Translations under genes and position numbers: made by a program | From: Corythucha ciliata | Lineage: Eukaryota; Arthropoda; Insecta; Hemiptera; Tingidae | Reading direction: 5' to 3' | NCBI GenBank assembly: GCA_038030265.1 | Contig: CM075941.1 | Coordinates: 58,071,952 to 58,135,951, forward strand | Length of the DNA stretch: 64,000 nucleotides | Shown: positions 11,915 to 23,045 of the stretch, in pieces | Numbering within the stretch: position 1 is the stretch's first letter | Layout of the letters: the number at the start of each line of letters is the position of its first letter | Notes under the pieces: model-generated | What the model saw: the letters and a program-made list of their open reading frames with translations, nothing else | The model's database searches: none | Told to the model about the DNA's origin: nothing

Positions 11915-12747
11915 AGTATATACCTGCCTTAATGCGTCACTTTTTATTCACTGAAACCCGAAGGAATGTGTGAGCAGTGATACATTTTATTTTTCTAAAT
12001 GCAACATTCGCGGGGAGAAGTGCAAGTATTTTCAATTACATTATGTTTTAGACCCCAGTGGCACTTAGTAGCTGGGTGAATGAGTTCCCATGCCAACTTT
12101 GGCCGAGGTAAAATGATTATAACGGGCTGTGGCAATCTTTTGTTATCCCACGTGTGGGGGGAAGTACCAGCATTTTTAGGTACTTTGAGTCAATCGACCC
12201 CAAAGGTACTTGGTATTTGTGCTCGGGAGTCACCGTAGTAAGTTTGGTTGAGCTCTAAGTAGTCTGTCGGGGGATATCACAGGCTTAAGTAGCGGCGAAC
12301 AGCACGCTAGTATTCTCACAATTCTTCTATTATCTTGCGAAAAATAATATTTTCTCTTATTTTAGAGTGTCTACAACAGGAATGCTTTGTCGAATCAGGC
12401 AAATCATTCAACGGTGCCACCGTAGCCCCTTTTTCACAACTGTATCATTTTAGTTTAACTACAGATTTCAGGAGCCAGTACATCGTGAATGGTTGAACTC
12501 ACGAATAAATGTTAGGGACAAAAGTTGTCGCAAATCACATCAGCTTTTATAGTGGATTTAGTGCTTGACCCGATCCAATGACTTGCTTTTGAGATATATG
12601 CGAAAACCTTAAAAATGCCACACTTACCCCCTCCCCCCTGAGGTTAGCTCGCTAGGTAGGAGTGGGGACTTTTAGCATAATCACCTCCTAACATGCCTGA
12701 ATCGATTCCCGAAGTAAAACCCCTGTTGGCGAAAAGTCTGTCTACAA
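11915..12747 (-). repeat. Right terminal inverted repeat of Academ-like element
   Basis: Inverted copy of 5,680-6,512. The outer tip is ...AAAAGTCTGTCTACAA. Beyond 12,747 the sequence differs from the left flank. Confidence 0.9.
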
Positions 12748-14769
12748 GCTGTTTTTTATCATTCATTGACTGGACTATTAGTGAAATTGGGTTTATTACA
12801 AATGTGATAGGAGCGAACGTCCAACTTTGTAGCTGTTCGTGCGAAGAGAATAAAATACGAACGTCAATAATGAATGATGTGTATTTTAATTAGTGTGTCA
12901 CTGTCAGTCTGAAATTCCTCGAATTTTAAAACCAACACAAAGAATGAACGGTACGGAATATACCTGGGAAAATCGCGTTCTAATTTTATTATATAATCGT
13001 CAGCAAAACATCAGGAAAAACAATGTAAATTAGCAGAATGTGCACCACTGTTGTATTCGTAGCTTAAACGGAGGTCAAAATTAATCCACAAAGAGTAGAC
13101 AAAAAAAAAGCTGTTAAATAAAAAAAATGTGAGAATTGGAAGAAGGATGGCCGAGCAGGACGAGCAATTACCGATAAAAGGAGTTAAAAGATCCTTGTCC
13201 TATTTACCCATGACTAACGATGTTTGAAAAAAAAAAAAAAATCTCAGGAGGCTATAGGAAGCTTTTCCTTTTTTTTTAATACGTACTCGTCGCTCCCTAG
13301 CTCATTATCCACAAAATTTCATCTTCGACAGCACACAATGGTGAAGGTGCTTCAAATCTAATTTTAAAATCATCAATGAGCGCTCTCGCAATTTGTCCTT
13401 CTATAGGAAAATTACAAGAATTGCGTGGTGGTTCGTTGGTGGGAGAGGGCAGGAAAATTAAGGAAATACGTTTACCTTACTATTACGTCGTCTCATTGTC
13501 TTTAATCGGAGCTGTCCTTGCGTGAGAAAAACAATCAAAAAATTGACTTTTTGTCTTCCATTCCCTTTTTTTTAACTTCTCAATTTTTCTGATTCGTTTG
13601 TTCAAGTGGCTTCTACAAACTTCTTATCTAAGATGGAAGCAAAGCCTTTTTTTTCTTTTTTTCTTTTTTCAGTAAAGTTACTTTTCACTTCAAGGTTAAA
13701 GGAAGATGTTTCCTTGTGATAGCTATTGACCAGTGAACGTAAGGTTCTAATCCTCGGAGAACCATGAAAATGAAGGGATTTTTTTTTTTTTTTTTTTTCT
13801 GTGTGAACGAAAATGGTGAAGTAAGCGCTGGACGTATACGGAACGATTTTCAGTTCAATGGGTATAGGGAAACACTATTTCGGGTTTTATTTGTATATAC
13901 CAAAATGTGCCGTTATTCTGAAGGTTACGATGTTTTTTTATACGAATGCAATGACAATCGTGTAGTAGGAGAAAAAGCAAGTTGACTTCTGATCGGATTT
14001 TACTATGAACTCAAAGGAAAAGGAAACAAGAAATTGGTTGTCGTTGGAGTTTTTTTCGTCCAAAAGCTTTTCGTCCATTTTATGTTGTAATCTCACCGTT
14101 TTGACATCGATTGTAGTACGATGATGACTGCAAAGCCACACTGAAAATGAGTCTGATTTAATTTGTTCCTTTAATCCTTCTGCGTGTATTTATACAACTA
14201 TTAGCCGCAGTCGGGGGACAATAAGGGGGGTGCATTCGAATACCGATTCCTCCACACATTCTCGCATGTTGCTCTAAATGGCCATCTTTAAGGGTAATGT
14301 ATCGTATAATATACACGTTAAGCTGGGCACACACATGCGCATAATTGCCAAGTTCCTAACCGCTACTCGCCGAACCAGTGGCGTGCCCATGGGGTGGTTT
14401 CTGGGGGTCAGAACCCCTGCCAAAGTATTTCAGCCCTGCATAGTTGAAAAATAACAAAAAATTCAAATAAAATAAATGCCTAACTATAAAAAAGTAAAAT
14501 AAAAAAACAAACAAATAAAATAAACGAGAATTTGACAAACCCAGATTTGTTTGGCCCTAAAAGTTTGCTATTCAGCCTCGAGTAATGACGTTTTGCATAA
14601 AATTCAGCTCTACGGCATCAATGATATTCATTCCAATAACCAGGCGTGGATTTAGGATTTGACCAAGGAAGGGGCTTGAGAAATTGCATACATTATGATC
14701 TACTAAAATAGCTTGACAGCCATTCGCTGCTTAAAACATATTTAAATTAGCTATTCCCACCATAAAAAG
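12748..14769. other. No gene recognised
   Basis: AT-rich DNA with A and T tracts (13,228-13,240; 13,781-13,799). Near 14,376-14,395 the string CCAGTGGCGTGCCCATGGGG, followed by CAGAACCCCTGCC, resembles the tip of a hAT-type non-autonomous element, but no matching right end or duplication was found. Confidence 0.5.
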
Positions 14770-15763
14770 CGGATAGGATGACTATATTTGCGCCAAAATA
14801 CCGCAAAACTGATTATTCGCGCCTTGAAAATAGTGTACTGGCTATTTGCGCCCTAAAAATAGTCAAAATGACTTCACGGACCCTAAAAAAAGGCTAAACC
14901 AACGATTCGTGCGGCTCTGAAACTCCTGAAAGATCTAAGAAAATGGCTAAATATTGACCATTCACGTGCCAAAAACAGCCAAACTGACAATGCACGCCTT
15001 GGTTTCACGGACTATTTGCGCCCTAAAAACGGCTAAAGTGACTATTTAACGCCCAGGAAAAGCATGAACAGTTGATTCCTGTCATGTGAATTTACAAAAT
15101 CGACCATTCGGATACCAAGAATGGTAAAAGAGGCCATTCGTGCCTTGAATTGATCACTTGCGTCCTAAAAATGGCAAAACTGACCATTTGCGCCTTGAAA
15201 ATAGCTAAACTGTTTATATCCAACTGCCGATTCCGCAGCCATAAAATGACCACACTGATTTCAAAAGCCCTAAAAAAAAATCTTTTTAACTGACAATTTG
15301 CGCCCTGAAAATGCCTGATCCGTGAAAACTAAAATGGGAAAAGGACAAAATGACCATTCGGTGCTCCAAAAATGGCGAAACTGACCGTTCTCGGCTCCTT
15401 GGCTTGACGTACTAATACTCACGCCCTATAAAATGGCAAAACTGACCATTTATCACAAAAGGGGTAAACTGACGATTTACGCCTTGACCAACCGCAATAC
15501 CTACAAGCTGGCGATTGCTGTCCTTTTTTTTTGCCAAATTTAACATTCGCATTCGGAAAACTGCTAAATTTGTAATTTTATTCCCGCTCTGAAAATGACC
15601 AAACTGGCAATTTTCGCTCTAATTACGGCTCAACTGACCATACAAAATGGCAAATCCGACGATTCGTGCGTCAAAAATTGCAAAATTGAGCCTTCACGCT
15701 TTGAAAATTGACGATTGGTGCCATGAGAAAAGCAAAACTGTCTATTCACGCTCTAAAAATGAC
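14770..15763 (+). repeat. B-family 30-bp minisatellite, forward orientation
   Basis: About 30 degenerate units around the core ATTCGCGCCCTAAAAATGGC with a following AAAACTGACC spacer. It is interrupted at 15,764 by an R1-like LINE and resumes at about 19,076. Confidence 0.85.
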
Positions 15764-15887
15764 TTTTTTTTTTTTTTTTGAGGGCTTGGACGGTCTCCCG
15801 ACTCCGAAGGTGCCAAAAGCCTCTCAGCCCATACACCATACCCGTTTGGGGCCCGGACTCGGGAGAGCCTAGTACGGCTCCTCAAAC

Positions 15888-17072
15888 CTATTTATCCTTT
15901 CCAGCAAACTCAGGAGACGGGTCCCATTCCGGGAAGGTATCCGGGAAGGATACCCTATCGTCACCAAAAATGGTGTTTCTGGCCGCCGCGTAGCCGTCAC
16001 ACTCGCATACGACGTGCTCCTCAGCCTCCCCACATCTTTCGCAGTCGGGCTCCCCTACTGCCCCCATGATTGACAGATGCCTGTTAAGGGCGTAATGTCC
16101 TGTATACATCCCTACTATCCGCCTAAGCTTAACCCGTGTTAGTCCCAGCAACCATGCCGAAGCTTCCTGGTCGTCCTCATTGATTCCCAGTTTTGCTTGC
16201 CGGCACCCGGGTTCAGTCCGCCACCTCCTCAGAGCTTGGTCACTGGCCGAGGCCCTTATCCCCCTCAAGACCACCCTTCGGGCAATGCCCACCGATGGTT
16301 CAGGCCCTATTACCGGCTGGTCCGCGCCACGCTTGGCCAGCTCGTCTGCTTTATCATTTCCCTGCCATCCTCTATGACCCGGGATCCATCCCAACGTTAG
16401 GGAGTTCCCTTCGCCTTGGAGGTCCCGTATCCCCACTCTGCAACTTGCCACGGCCGCTGAGTCCACCACGGGTTTGGTGATCGCCCCCAGCGCCGCCCTG
16501 CTGTCAGAGTAGATACCGATTGCCCTACCTGTCACTTTCCGCTTCAGTAGCTCCCGAATACAAGCATCGATCGCTACTACCTCGGCCTGGAAAACTGTGG
16601 TGTGTCCCCCTAGCGGGATACTTATTTCCACCCCCAGCTCCGGCACGAAAATTCCAGCTCCAGTCGGCCCTTCCTGACCCTTCTTGGAGCCGTCCGTGTA
16701 ACACACCAGCTCCCCTTGCCGGGGTTCCCAACCCTCTTCTCCCACAATGCCTCTCTGTTTGATTTTGGTCGAGAAGTCGTTCCTTTTAACCACCTTAGCA
16801 ACCACCCACCAATGACTCAGCGAGTAGTCTATCCATTGAATCAGCCTCGGCTCCTCCCCAAAGTGCCCTAGAGTTGCCACAATACACTCCCTATGTACCC
16901 TATTAAAAGCCCCTTCAATATCCAAAAAAAGAGCCAACGCGTACTCTTTCAGGGCCACCGACCCCTCCACCCTCCCCAGTAAGTCGTGGAGGGCCGAGTC
17001 GGTCGACTTGCCCGCCGTGTACGCATGCTGGTTCTGGTGGATCACTCCCCCAGTAACCAATGTATAATTCAA
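15888..17072 (-). pseudogene. R1-like LINE ORF2: RT fragment fused by deletion to RNase H and C-terminal domain
   Basis: A 394-codon frame. It begins with RT blocks HQNQHAYTAGKSTDSALHDL and LFLDIEGAFNRV (first catalytic Asp region), then passes within about 40 residues directly to LVCYTDGSK, the start of RNase H. The RT box with the YADD-type motif is absent, so roughly 250-300 residues are deleted in frame. RNase H residues follow: FQAEVVAID, YSDSRAALGAI and GHRGWQGNDKADELA. The C-terminal CERCGEAEEHVVCEC knuckle is partly altered, and the last residues differ from the 36.8-kb copy through a small rearrangement. It cannot encode a working RT. Confidence 0.85.
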
Positions 17073-17376
17073 TTATCCTTTCCATCAGTCTTAAAAGTAC
17101 ACTGCTTACACTAATAGGCCTAAAATTCTCCGCTTTGGCATGCTTCCCGCCACCTTTAGGAATAAAAATACCTCTCACCCGTTTCCAGGCCGTGGATACT
17201 TTCCTGGCTGCCAGGCACCTGACGAAGAGTCGTCTTATCCTTTCCTGAAGCCCTGAAGCCTCCCCCCGGCATGCTGGATGGCACACGGGTGTATTCCGTC
17301 CAATCCTGCTGCCTTGTAGGGTCCCATGGAGCTGAGTGCTCAGTTGAATCGCTCCCTTGAGATCACCACGTCTCAT
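16915..17376 (-). pseudogene. R1-like LINE RT finger fragment
   Basis: Contains RGIFIPKGGGKHAKAENF followed by RPISVSSVLLRLMERII, the first conserved RT blocks. It overlaps the next frame downstream, so a frameshift near 17,060 splits the RT. The N-terminal residues of this frame are of uncertain frame. Confidence 0.75.
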
Positions 17377-17387
17377 CTATTGCACTC

Positions 17388-18107
17388 CTATTCGTCCTCA
17401 GTTCCACCCCTAAGTGGCACGACCTCCTCGCTCCTGGACCCTGGAAAGTGAGTATTTAGTAAGTGTGTCGCGATACCTAGTCCATCAACCACCGAACCGC
17501 CGTCCGGAAGCGTTAGTGATCCTACATTACCATTCGGTTCTGACCGTACAATACGAACGAGTCTCGCCGCCTCTCCTGTCTCCTCAATTTCTTCGCAATA
17601 GGTCCTCCATGTATCTTTCTTGGCACGGTGAATTCCAGTCTTGTATGCTTTCCTAGCCGCGTGGTAGGCCCCCCAGTCCTCGTCCTTCCCTGTTGCCTTC
17701 GCGGTTTCCGCGGCCGCTCTGGTCGCCCTTTTGAGGCCCCACCAAGGGGATTTTTTGGGCTTCCTCCTTCGCTCTGGGCAGGACACCTGAAACGCTTCTG
17801 TTAGTATTTCCCTTACCTCTCTTTCCTCTTCGTCAATGGATAACCCCACGGTCTCCACCATTCTTCCTACCTCCCGCTCGAACCTTTCCCAGTCGGTTTG
17901 TCTGGGGTTTCGTCCGGGTTCCGCTTTGTCTCCTTCGGCTCCTACTGTGAACATAATAGGTCGGTGGTCCGACATTATCACCCCCTCTTGCACTCTCCAG
18001 TTACTAATTAGCCTACCCATACTCCCCAGGCTCAGGGTCACGTCAATGACCTCTTGCCTGTTCCTAACTACAAAGGTGGGCTCATCCCCCCTATGGGTGG
18101 TGGGCAT
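17388..18107 (-). pseudogene. R1-like LINE endonuclease C-terminus and linker
   Basis: A 239-codon frame. VIDVTLSLGS and VIMSDHRPIMF match the last blocks of the apurinic-type endonuclease domain (the SDH motif holds the catalytic His), which nicks target DNA. A basic linker follows (RRKPKKSPWWGLKRATRAA), ending in the region before RT. The Pro- and Asp-rich loop expected between DANAHHP and this part is missing, so there is a deletion near 18,100. Confidence 0.8.
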
Positions 18108-18517
18108 TCGCGTCGGCTCTGACCACTAGCAGCTTCCCTGTTGTCCGGCAGTGGGAGCAGAGATTCTCAAGCTCCGCTGGTACGCCATCCTCCTCCATCG
18201 CTCTGTACCACGACGACCTCCTTGACCTCTTGATTTCGCAGGGTTGCCCTGACACTGACCGCAATGAGATCCGTGGTTCCAAAGGGGCGTAACGGTATCG
18301 GGTTAAAATTCGCCAACACAGCCACACATGCTCTCGGAGCCAGGTCTCCCTCAGTGTGAAAAATCTTATAATCCTTATTTCTAAGATAACACACCCTGTT
18401 CCCTGAGACATACGGCTTCTGGAACAGGCCCACCTCAAAACTTACCCTACTCATCAGGACCGCTACATCCGCAGCTGCGGTCCTACTGTGCTGCAAGTTT
18501 GCCTGGACGCACCTCAC
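18091..18517 (-). pseudogene. R1-like LINE endonuclease N-terminal part
   Basis: Two overlapping frames. The first (18,517-18,167) starts MRCVQANLQHSRTAAADV, the classic R1/I-clade endonuclease opening, with QKPYVSGN after it. The second continues to LLVVRADANAHHP, the metal-binding block. A frameshift near 18,180 separates them. Confidence 0.85.
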
Positions 18518-18662
18518 TTCGGCGAGCCCAGCAACAGGTCCTCTTCCAAGTCATGGACGGTCAGGATCTTTCCCCCGCCCGTTGCTGTGTTCCTATCTGC
18601 CCCTCCGCTGGCCTTGGAGTTCCTACCGGGTCCACTTCCATATCTGACCCCTCGCTGTCCAT

Positions 18663-19088
18663 TTAACCCATCCACCTGTTAGACAGAACTCTAAACCTGA
18701 CTTTAAAGAGTTCAATACCCACCATTGGCTCCTTCTTAATTTCCTCAGCGTCCTTCTTAGGTACCTCGAAGGTGATTTGCACTCTCTCACCCTTGGGGTC
18801 TTGCTCAAAACCCACCATCTTCCACTCCTCGAACGAAAATCCCCTCTTCCAGTTGGTGAGCTCCATATGGGGGATCACTGTCTCCTTGGACATCACTAAG
18901 CCCGATACCATCGCCCTTATTCGGCTAGGAATCGGTAGGTCCGGTAGCCTACAAATCACTAAATTCCGGGTTTTCCCCTCCTCCTGCAAAAGCTTCACGA
19001 TCCTCCCCGCCTCCTCGGCCGTTTCACAGGTGAGTACAAAAATCTTACTGTCATGTACCAGATCCGTGTTGACCCCTAAAAATGGCAT
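18663..19088 (-). pseudogene. R1-like LINE ORF1 fragment
   Basis: A 141-codon frame upstream of the endonuclease. It contains TCETAEEAGRIVKLLQEEG and VQITFEVPKKDAEEIKKEP, two alpha-beta patterns of the kind seen in LINE ORF1 RNA-binding regions. No CCHC knuckle is visible. The first residues lie in flanking minisatellite, so the true 5' end of the LINE is at about 19,075. ORF1 is assigned by position more than by motif. Confidence 0.5.
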
Positions 19089-19404
19089 ACTCGTACTGGC
19101 AATTTACGCTTCACGCTAGAAAAATGGTCAAGCTGCTCATTTGCGTCCTATACAAATGCTTCAGATGGTGTTTAATTTAATAACGATTCTCGCCTTCAGA
19201 ATGGCTATCAGCACTAAAAAATGGCTAAGATGGCTACTCTCGCCTGACCATTGGAGTTTGCCGTCGACTGGGCGGTCACCTCCTGCCTTACCAACTGATT
19301 CATCCCTCCTCTCCCTGCGTTTGTTACACGCACCTTAACGGACTGGATAAACTGACTACTCCAAAAATTGCTTTACTGGCTAATCGCGCCCCAAAAATGG
19401 CAAG
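19076..19404 (+). repeat. B-family minisatellite, continuation, with duplicated segment
   Basis: Forward B units resume after the LINE. The last ~75 bases (19,331-19,404, starting CGCACCTTAACGGACTGG) recur at 21,527-21,600. Confidence 0.75.
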
Positions 19405-20217
19405 AGTGTTGGTACAGTTTATCAACAAATGGTTTAGTTACAATAAAAGTTGTTTTTTTATGTTTCACGCCCCAAGCATGTACTGCAAACCAAGTTTGCT
19501 TGCAGTGATTTACCCTTAGCGCATTTCAATGCCGACTGCTTTGATGAGCTCTAGTTGACTCTTCACCCCCAGTTGGATCAAAGTTTCCAGATCCTTTCCA
19601 AAGTTGCTCTCAACGAAGAAGAAGTGTGACACAATGGTCTTTGAATATCCCACAAAAAGTTTGTTGAATGAATGCGTCACTTTGAATATGACAGGTCACT
19701 GACCTTCATTCTCCAATTGCCCAAGAAAGTCGTCCAGCTGTCCCTCAGTTGGCTCAGGATGAGTATCCTAGAGTAAAAGTAAAGATAAAAGCAAAGCTGT
19801 ACAAGACTGCTCGTCAAATTCAAAAGAATTCCTTAAAATTTAACGCTGTTACCGTGGAGTCCTTCGACGATTCTTTCTTTGCTTGAATAATCTACGTCGC
19901 TCACGGTGTCCATTGAACCCAGCGAGCCTTCGGATACATACCTATGTTAGTTCGATTAAAATATTCTCTAGGACACTTACTGGAAGACCCGCGCCATTAT
20001 AGCTGGAAATTCGTGAAGCTCTGGCGCATCACGTCCTCCACCGCAAAAAGTTCTACCGCAACATGACTGCGGCGCTTCGAAAGCAGCTGTTTGCAATGCA
20101 GTCGCAATACGCTGATTGAACTACGCCGTTCATCTTAACAGAGATCCACGCATTGTTTGGAGGGACTCGAAGTCTTTGACCTGGATGAGGAACACTCAGT
20201 TAGCAACATTTCACAGC

Positions 20218-20428
20218 CTCATTACACTATAAGGCTGCGGCGAGCTGTAACACGGTACACTTGGCTTCGTGTGGGCGTTCCCGGCGATGTGCGTTCGACA
20301 AACCGCGCACCGACCGAAACGCCCGCATAGTACGGGTGTGAAGAGCACAGTTAGATCTGAGTATGGCTAGGAGCCCAAAGAAGGCTTAGGCGCCTGCCGG
20401 GTTCAAAGCCCGGCGCCCCCAACAACAA
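20218..20428 (+). mobile_element. Short SINE-like retroposon with 14-bp target duplications
   Basis: About 211 bases flanked on both sides by CAACATTTCACAGC (20,204-20,217 and 20,429-20,442) and ending in an (AAC)n tail. A GGGTTCAAAGCCC hairpin near 20,398-20,412 looks like a tRNA T-arm/B box but lies near the 3' end, which is not the usual SINE layout. The GC-rich body contrasts with its AT-rich surroundings. The target duplication is strong evidence for retroposition; the origin of the body is unknown. Confidence 0.7.
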
Positions 20429-21526
20429 CAACATTTCACAGCGGTTGAATGTTTCAGGTAGTACCTACCTCGGAATAAACGTCAGCCTCTGACATACTCG
20501 CTCAAATTAATTTTTAAACAATGTTTGAACTGAACAGCAAGAGCTATTGAAATTATTCGAAAATGAACGAGAAATACAGCACATCCAATTGAATTCCAAT
20601 GGGGACCTTCCCAGAAGTTTTACTACGAGAATGATAATTTGATAAGCCCTAACCTGCAGTGCTACTGATCTATTCGCTGCCTAAAAATGGCTACATGGTG
20701 GATTAAAGGTGGGGTTAAGGGTTTCAAGCTTCGTCGTCGAACGCCGGGTTTTTACCGGTTTCAGAACAAATTCTTCGAAAATAACTGTTTTTTAATGATC
20801 GCATGCAGAGGCTGTTTATAGCGTGAAATTAATTTCAAGTTTTTGGGATTTCACTGTCCGGAGGGCGTAATTTGAAATGCTACTCGATTTCAGCCAGGAG
20901 TTGTTTCGTGGCCTCTGATTGGCTAATGGAAGGCTCAAGGCCGTTGTAGAGGTTATCTTGTTTATAATTATATCATTGATAAGACAGAATACTCAAGTTC
21001 AACAGTTTTAGATTCGAGGTGAAACAATTTTTAGTCTCCGAACTACCAAAAGGAGCTCTCTTCATTCTTGGGTTACTTCTTCTTCTCAAGGTTACTCAAT
21101 TACTAAAACCTTCATTTTCTATGCATGGAACATTTTCTATGCCTGCCAACAGATAAATTTGAACCCCTCGAGTTAAAAGACGCCTAGTTGTCCGAACCCA
21201 ATCATCCGGGTAGTGGCCTTTGAATATAATTACGTACTTACTCAACAATACGACTTTTCATTTTGTCTCGCAACCGGCACTTCGTCAGCGTTTCACTTGC
21301 CACATTGTTATTTCCCCTCTCGTTACTTGGAATGATAAATTGTTTGGTAACCAGAACTTGGAAATCGTTTCATTAGAGCATTATTGGGCCTCGTGCGCTC
21401 GAACCTCATTCACAAATAAACGATCACTGCTGATGAAGTGTGGCCATCAGAAAATTGATGAGATGTAGTAGGCACTTTAGTGCTCCCCTTAGAGTTAGTG
21501 CGCTCCCCTCGCCATATTGTAAAACG

Positions 21527-21800
21527 CACCTTAACGGACTGGATAAACTGACTACTCCAAAAATTGCTTTACTGGCTAATCGCCCCCCTAAAAATGGCTA
21601 AATTAACCATTAGTGATCGAGAAATGGCAAAACTTGCAAATTCATTCTTCTAAAATGACCAAGCTGAGCCTTCGTGCCTTGATAATGGATAAACTACACT
21701 ACAGACGACTCGCGTTCTCTAAGAATAGCCGAATTGATCATTTGCACCCTGCAGATGGCGTAGCTGACGACTCAATCCCATTAAAATACCTAATTTGATG
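21527..21800 (+). repeat. B-family minisatellite, short array
   Basis: A few forward units with CTAAAAATGGCTAAATTAACC and related strings, within copy 2 of the tandem duplication. Confidence 0.65.
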
Positions 21801-22740
21801 ACTTTCTACACCGAAAAACTGTTTATAGATCAGTAGCAATGGCCGCCTGCTCACGGTTACAGTACGTTACGCGTAGTTCATCTCAAGAGCCAGATTCCAT
21901 AGGAGTTGAGTGTTTTTATAGATCTTTTTCAAGAAAAGCACGAGTTATTAATTTATTAACGGTAAGTTGTCACACTAGAACGAATAAATTGTAGTAGTAG
22001 AGTTTATTTGTCAACGCAAGAGTGTTGGTACAGTTTATCAACAAATGGTTTAGTTACAATAAAAATTAACTATACGACTTTTCATTTTGTCTCGCAACCG
22101 GCACTTCGTCAGCGTTTCACTTGCCACATTGTTATTTCCCCTCTCGTTACTTGGAATGATAAATTGTTTGGTAACCAGAACTTGGAAATCGTTTCATTAG
22201 AGCATTATTGGGCCTCGTGCGCTCGAACCTCATTCACAAATAAACGCACAACACAAAAATACAGTTTTAGACGGAAATTAGAGAGAAACAAGCTTTTTCA
22301 AACGATGTATAAAAAAAAAAACTGGATTTCTCATCACTGCTGATGAAGTGTGGCCATCAGAAAATTGATGAGATGTAGTAGGCACTTTAGTGCTCCCCTT
22401 AGAGTTAGTGCGCTCCCCTCTCCATCATTGTAAAACCCCTCGATACATGGAAGATGGCGTCAAAAATGAATGTAAAGAGAACGCGTCCTAGAAACACACC
22501 CTTGTATTAATATTAATAAAATATACGAGTTAAAGTGTTTTCCTGTAATAAATGCTAAATACAGACCCTTAATGACAACCTACAACAGGCGTGACATCTC
22601 AAAATAATGACCGTGTTGCCATAACTACACAACGAGAAGGACGGGGTGAGGATGGTCATTATTTATCTGGGAACGGCGCACCCTCTCCACACCCCTCCAG
22701 ATCACTGTGAGCAATCCAGGTTTATATGAATATCGTTGCC

Positions 22741-23045
22741 TTTTTCCCAAGGTGACTAAACTTCCTACAGGTGCCGCAGATCTTCGGCCATGACTGTCCT
22801 TCAACTACGTCACGAGCAGTCCCAACCGCCTTTGCGTTGGACCCAGTATATTATTAAATGTTATTGGGTTGTGATTTTTGAGAAATCATAAACTTCAATT
22901 TCAAAATTAACTTGCTCTGCTGCTCTAGGGTGAGCAATCGGAAGTAAAGGACTGCTGGTGACGTCAGTCCCCACCACTCCCACCTGATGGGCGGGGAGGA
23001 AGTCTGCGGCACCTAAGGTAAAGTTTAGTCACCTTGGCTTTTTCC
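22741..23045. repeat. Fold-back (inverted repeat) element
   Basis: Arms 22,741-22,780 and 23,002-23,045 are inverted copies containing AAGGTGACTAAACTT and GTGCCGCAGA. Weaker complementarity extends outward to a GTTGCCATAAC / GTTATGGTAAC pair. It resembles a MITE, but no target duplication was identified. Confidence 0.6.

Larger units (their letters stand above)
5680..12747 (+). mobile_element. Academ-like DNA transposon with ~830-bp terminal inverted repeats
   Basis: The first and last ~830 bases are inverted copies of each other with few differences. Outer ends both read TTGTAGACAGACTTTTCGCC inward. Between them lies a plus-strand gene for a large TE-type protein ending in a FEN1/XPG-like nuclease plus a CXC domain. 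Known: Academ transposases are reported with an XPG nuclease and a Cys-rich finger, which is the basis of the name here. Inferred: a formerly autonomous, now frameshifted element. No convincing target duplication is visible. Weak similarity just outside the ends means the true edges could lie up to about 30 bases further out. Confidence 0.7.
15764..19075 (-). mobile_element. R1-like LINE with poly(A) tail and internal deletions (LINE-2)
   Basis: Minus-strand LINE. The tail is the T-run at 15,764-15,779. The flanks read CTAAAAATGAC at the tail side and CTAAAAATGGC at the 5' side (19,076-19,086), compatible with an 11-bp target duplication with one mismatch, although the B-family target repeats itself. 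Order on the minus strand: ORF1 fragment, endonuclease, RT with a gap, RNase H, zinc knuckle. The 3' 700 bp is nearly identical to the copy at 36,664-37,366, so the family moved fairly recently. Confidence 0.9.
19331..22430 (+). repeat. Tandem segmental duplication (two diverged copies)
   Basis: Copy 1 starts at 19,331 and copy 2 at about 21,527. Both contain the CGCACCTTAACGGACTGG block, the AGAGTGTTGGTACAGTTTAT block (19,403 and 22,019) and a ~270-base block from ACGACTTTTCATTTTG to AGTGCGCTCCCCTC (21,247-21,512 and 22,074-22,423). Copy 2 alone has a B-minisatellite stretch (21,600-22,017) and an 85-base insert at about 22,248-22,333. Copy 1 alone has about 1.8 kb (19,447-21,235) that includes the short retroposon at 20,218. 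Confidence 0.8.

Noticed and set aside
13764..13985. 73-codon frame starting with a phenylalanine run
   Set aside because: The start lies in a poly(T) tract and the rest has no recognisable motif.
16180..16762. Pro/Ser-rich plus-strand frames (also at 37.1 kb)
   Set aside because: Antisense of GC-rich RNase H coding sequence in the R1-like LINEs.
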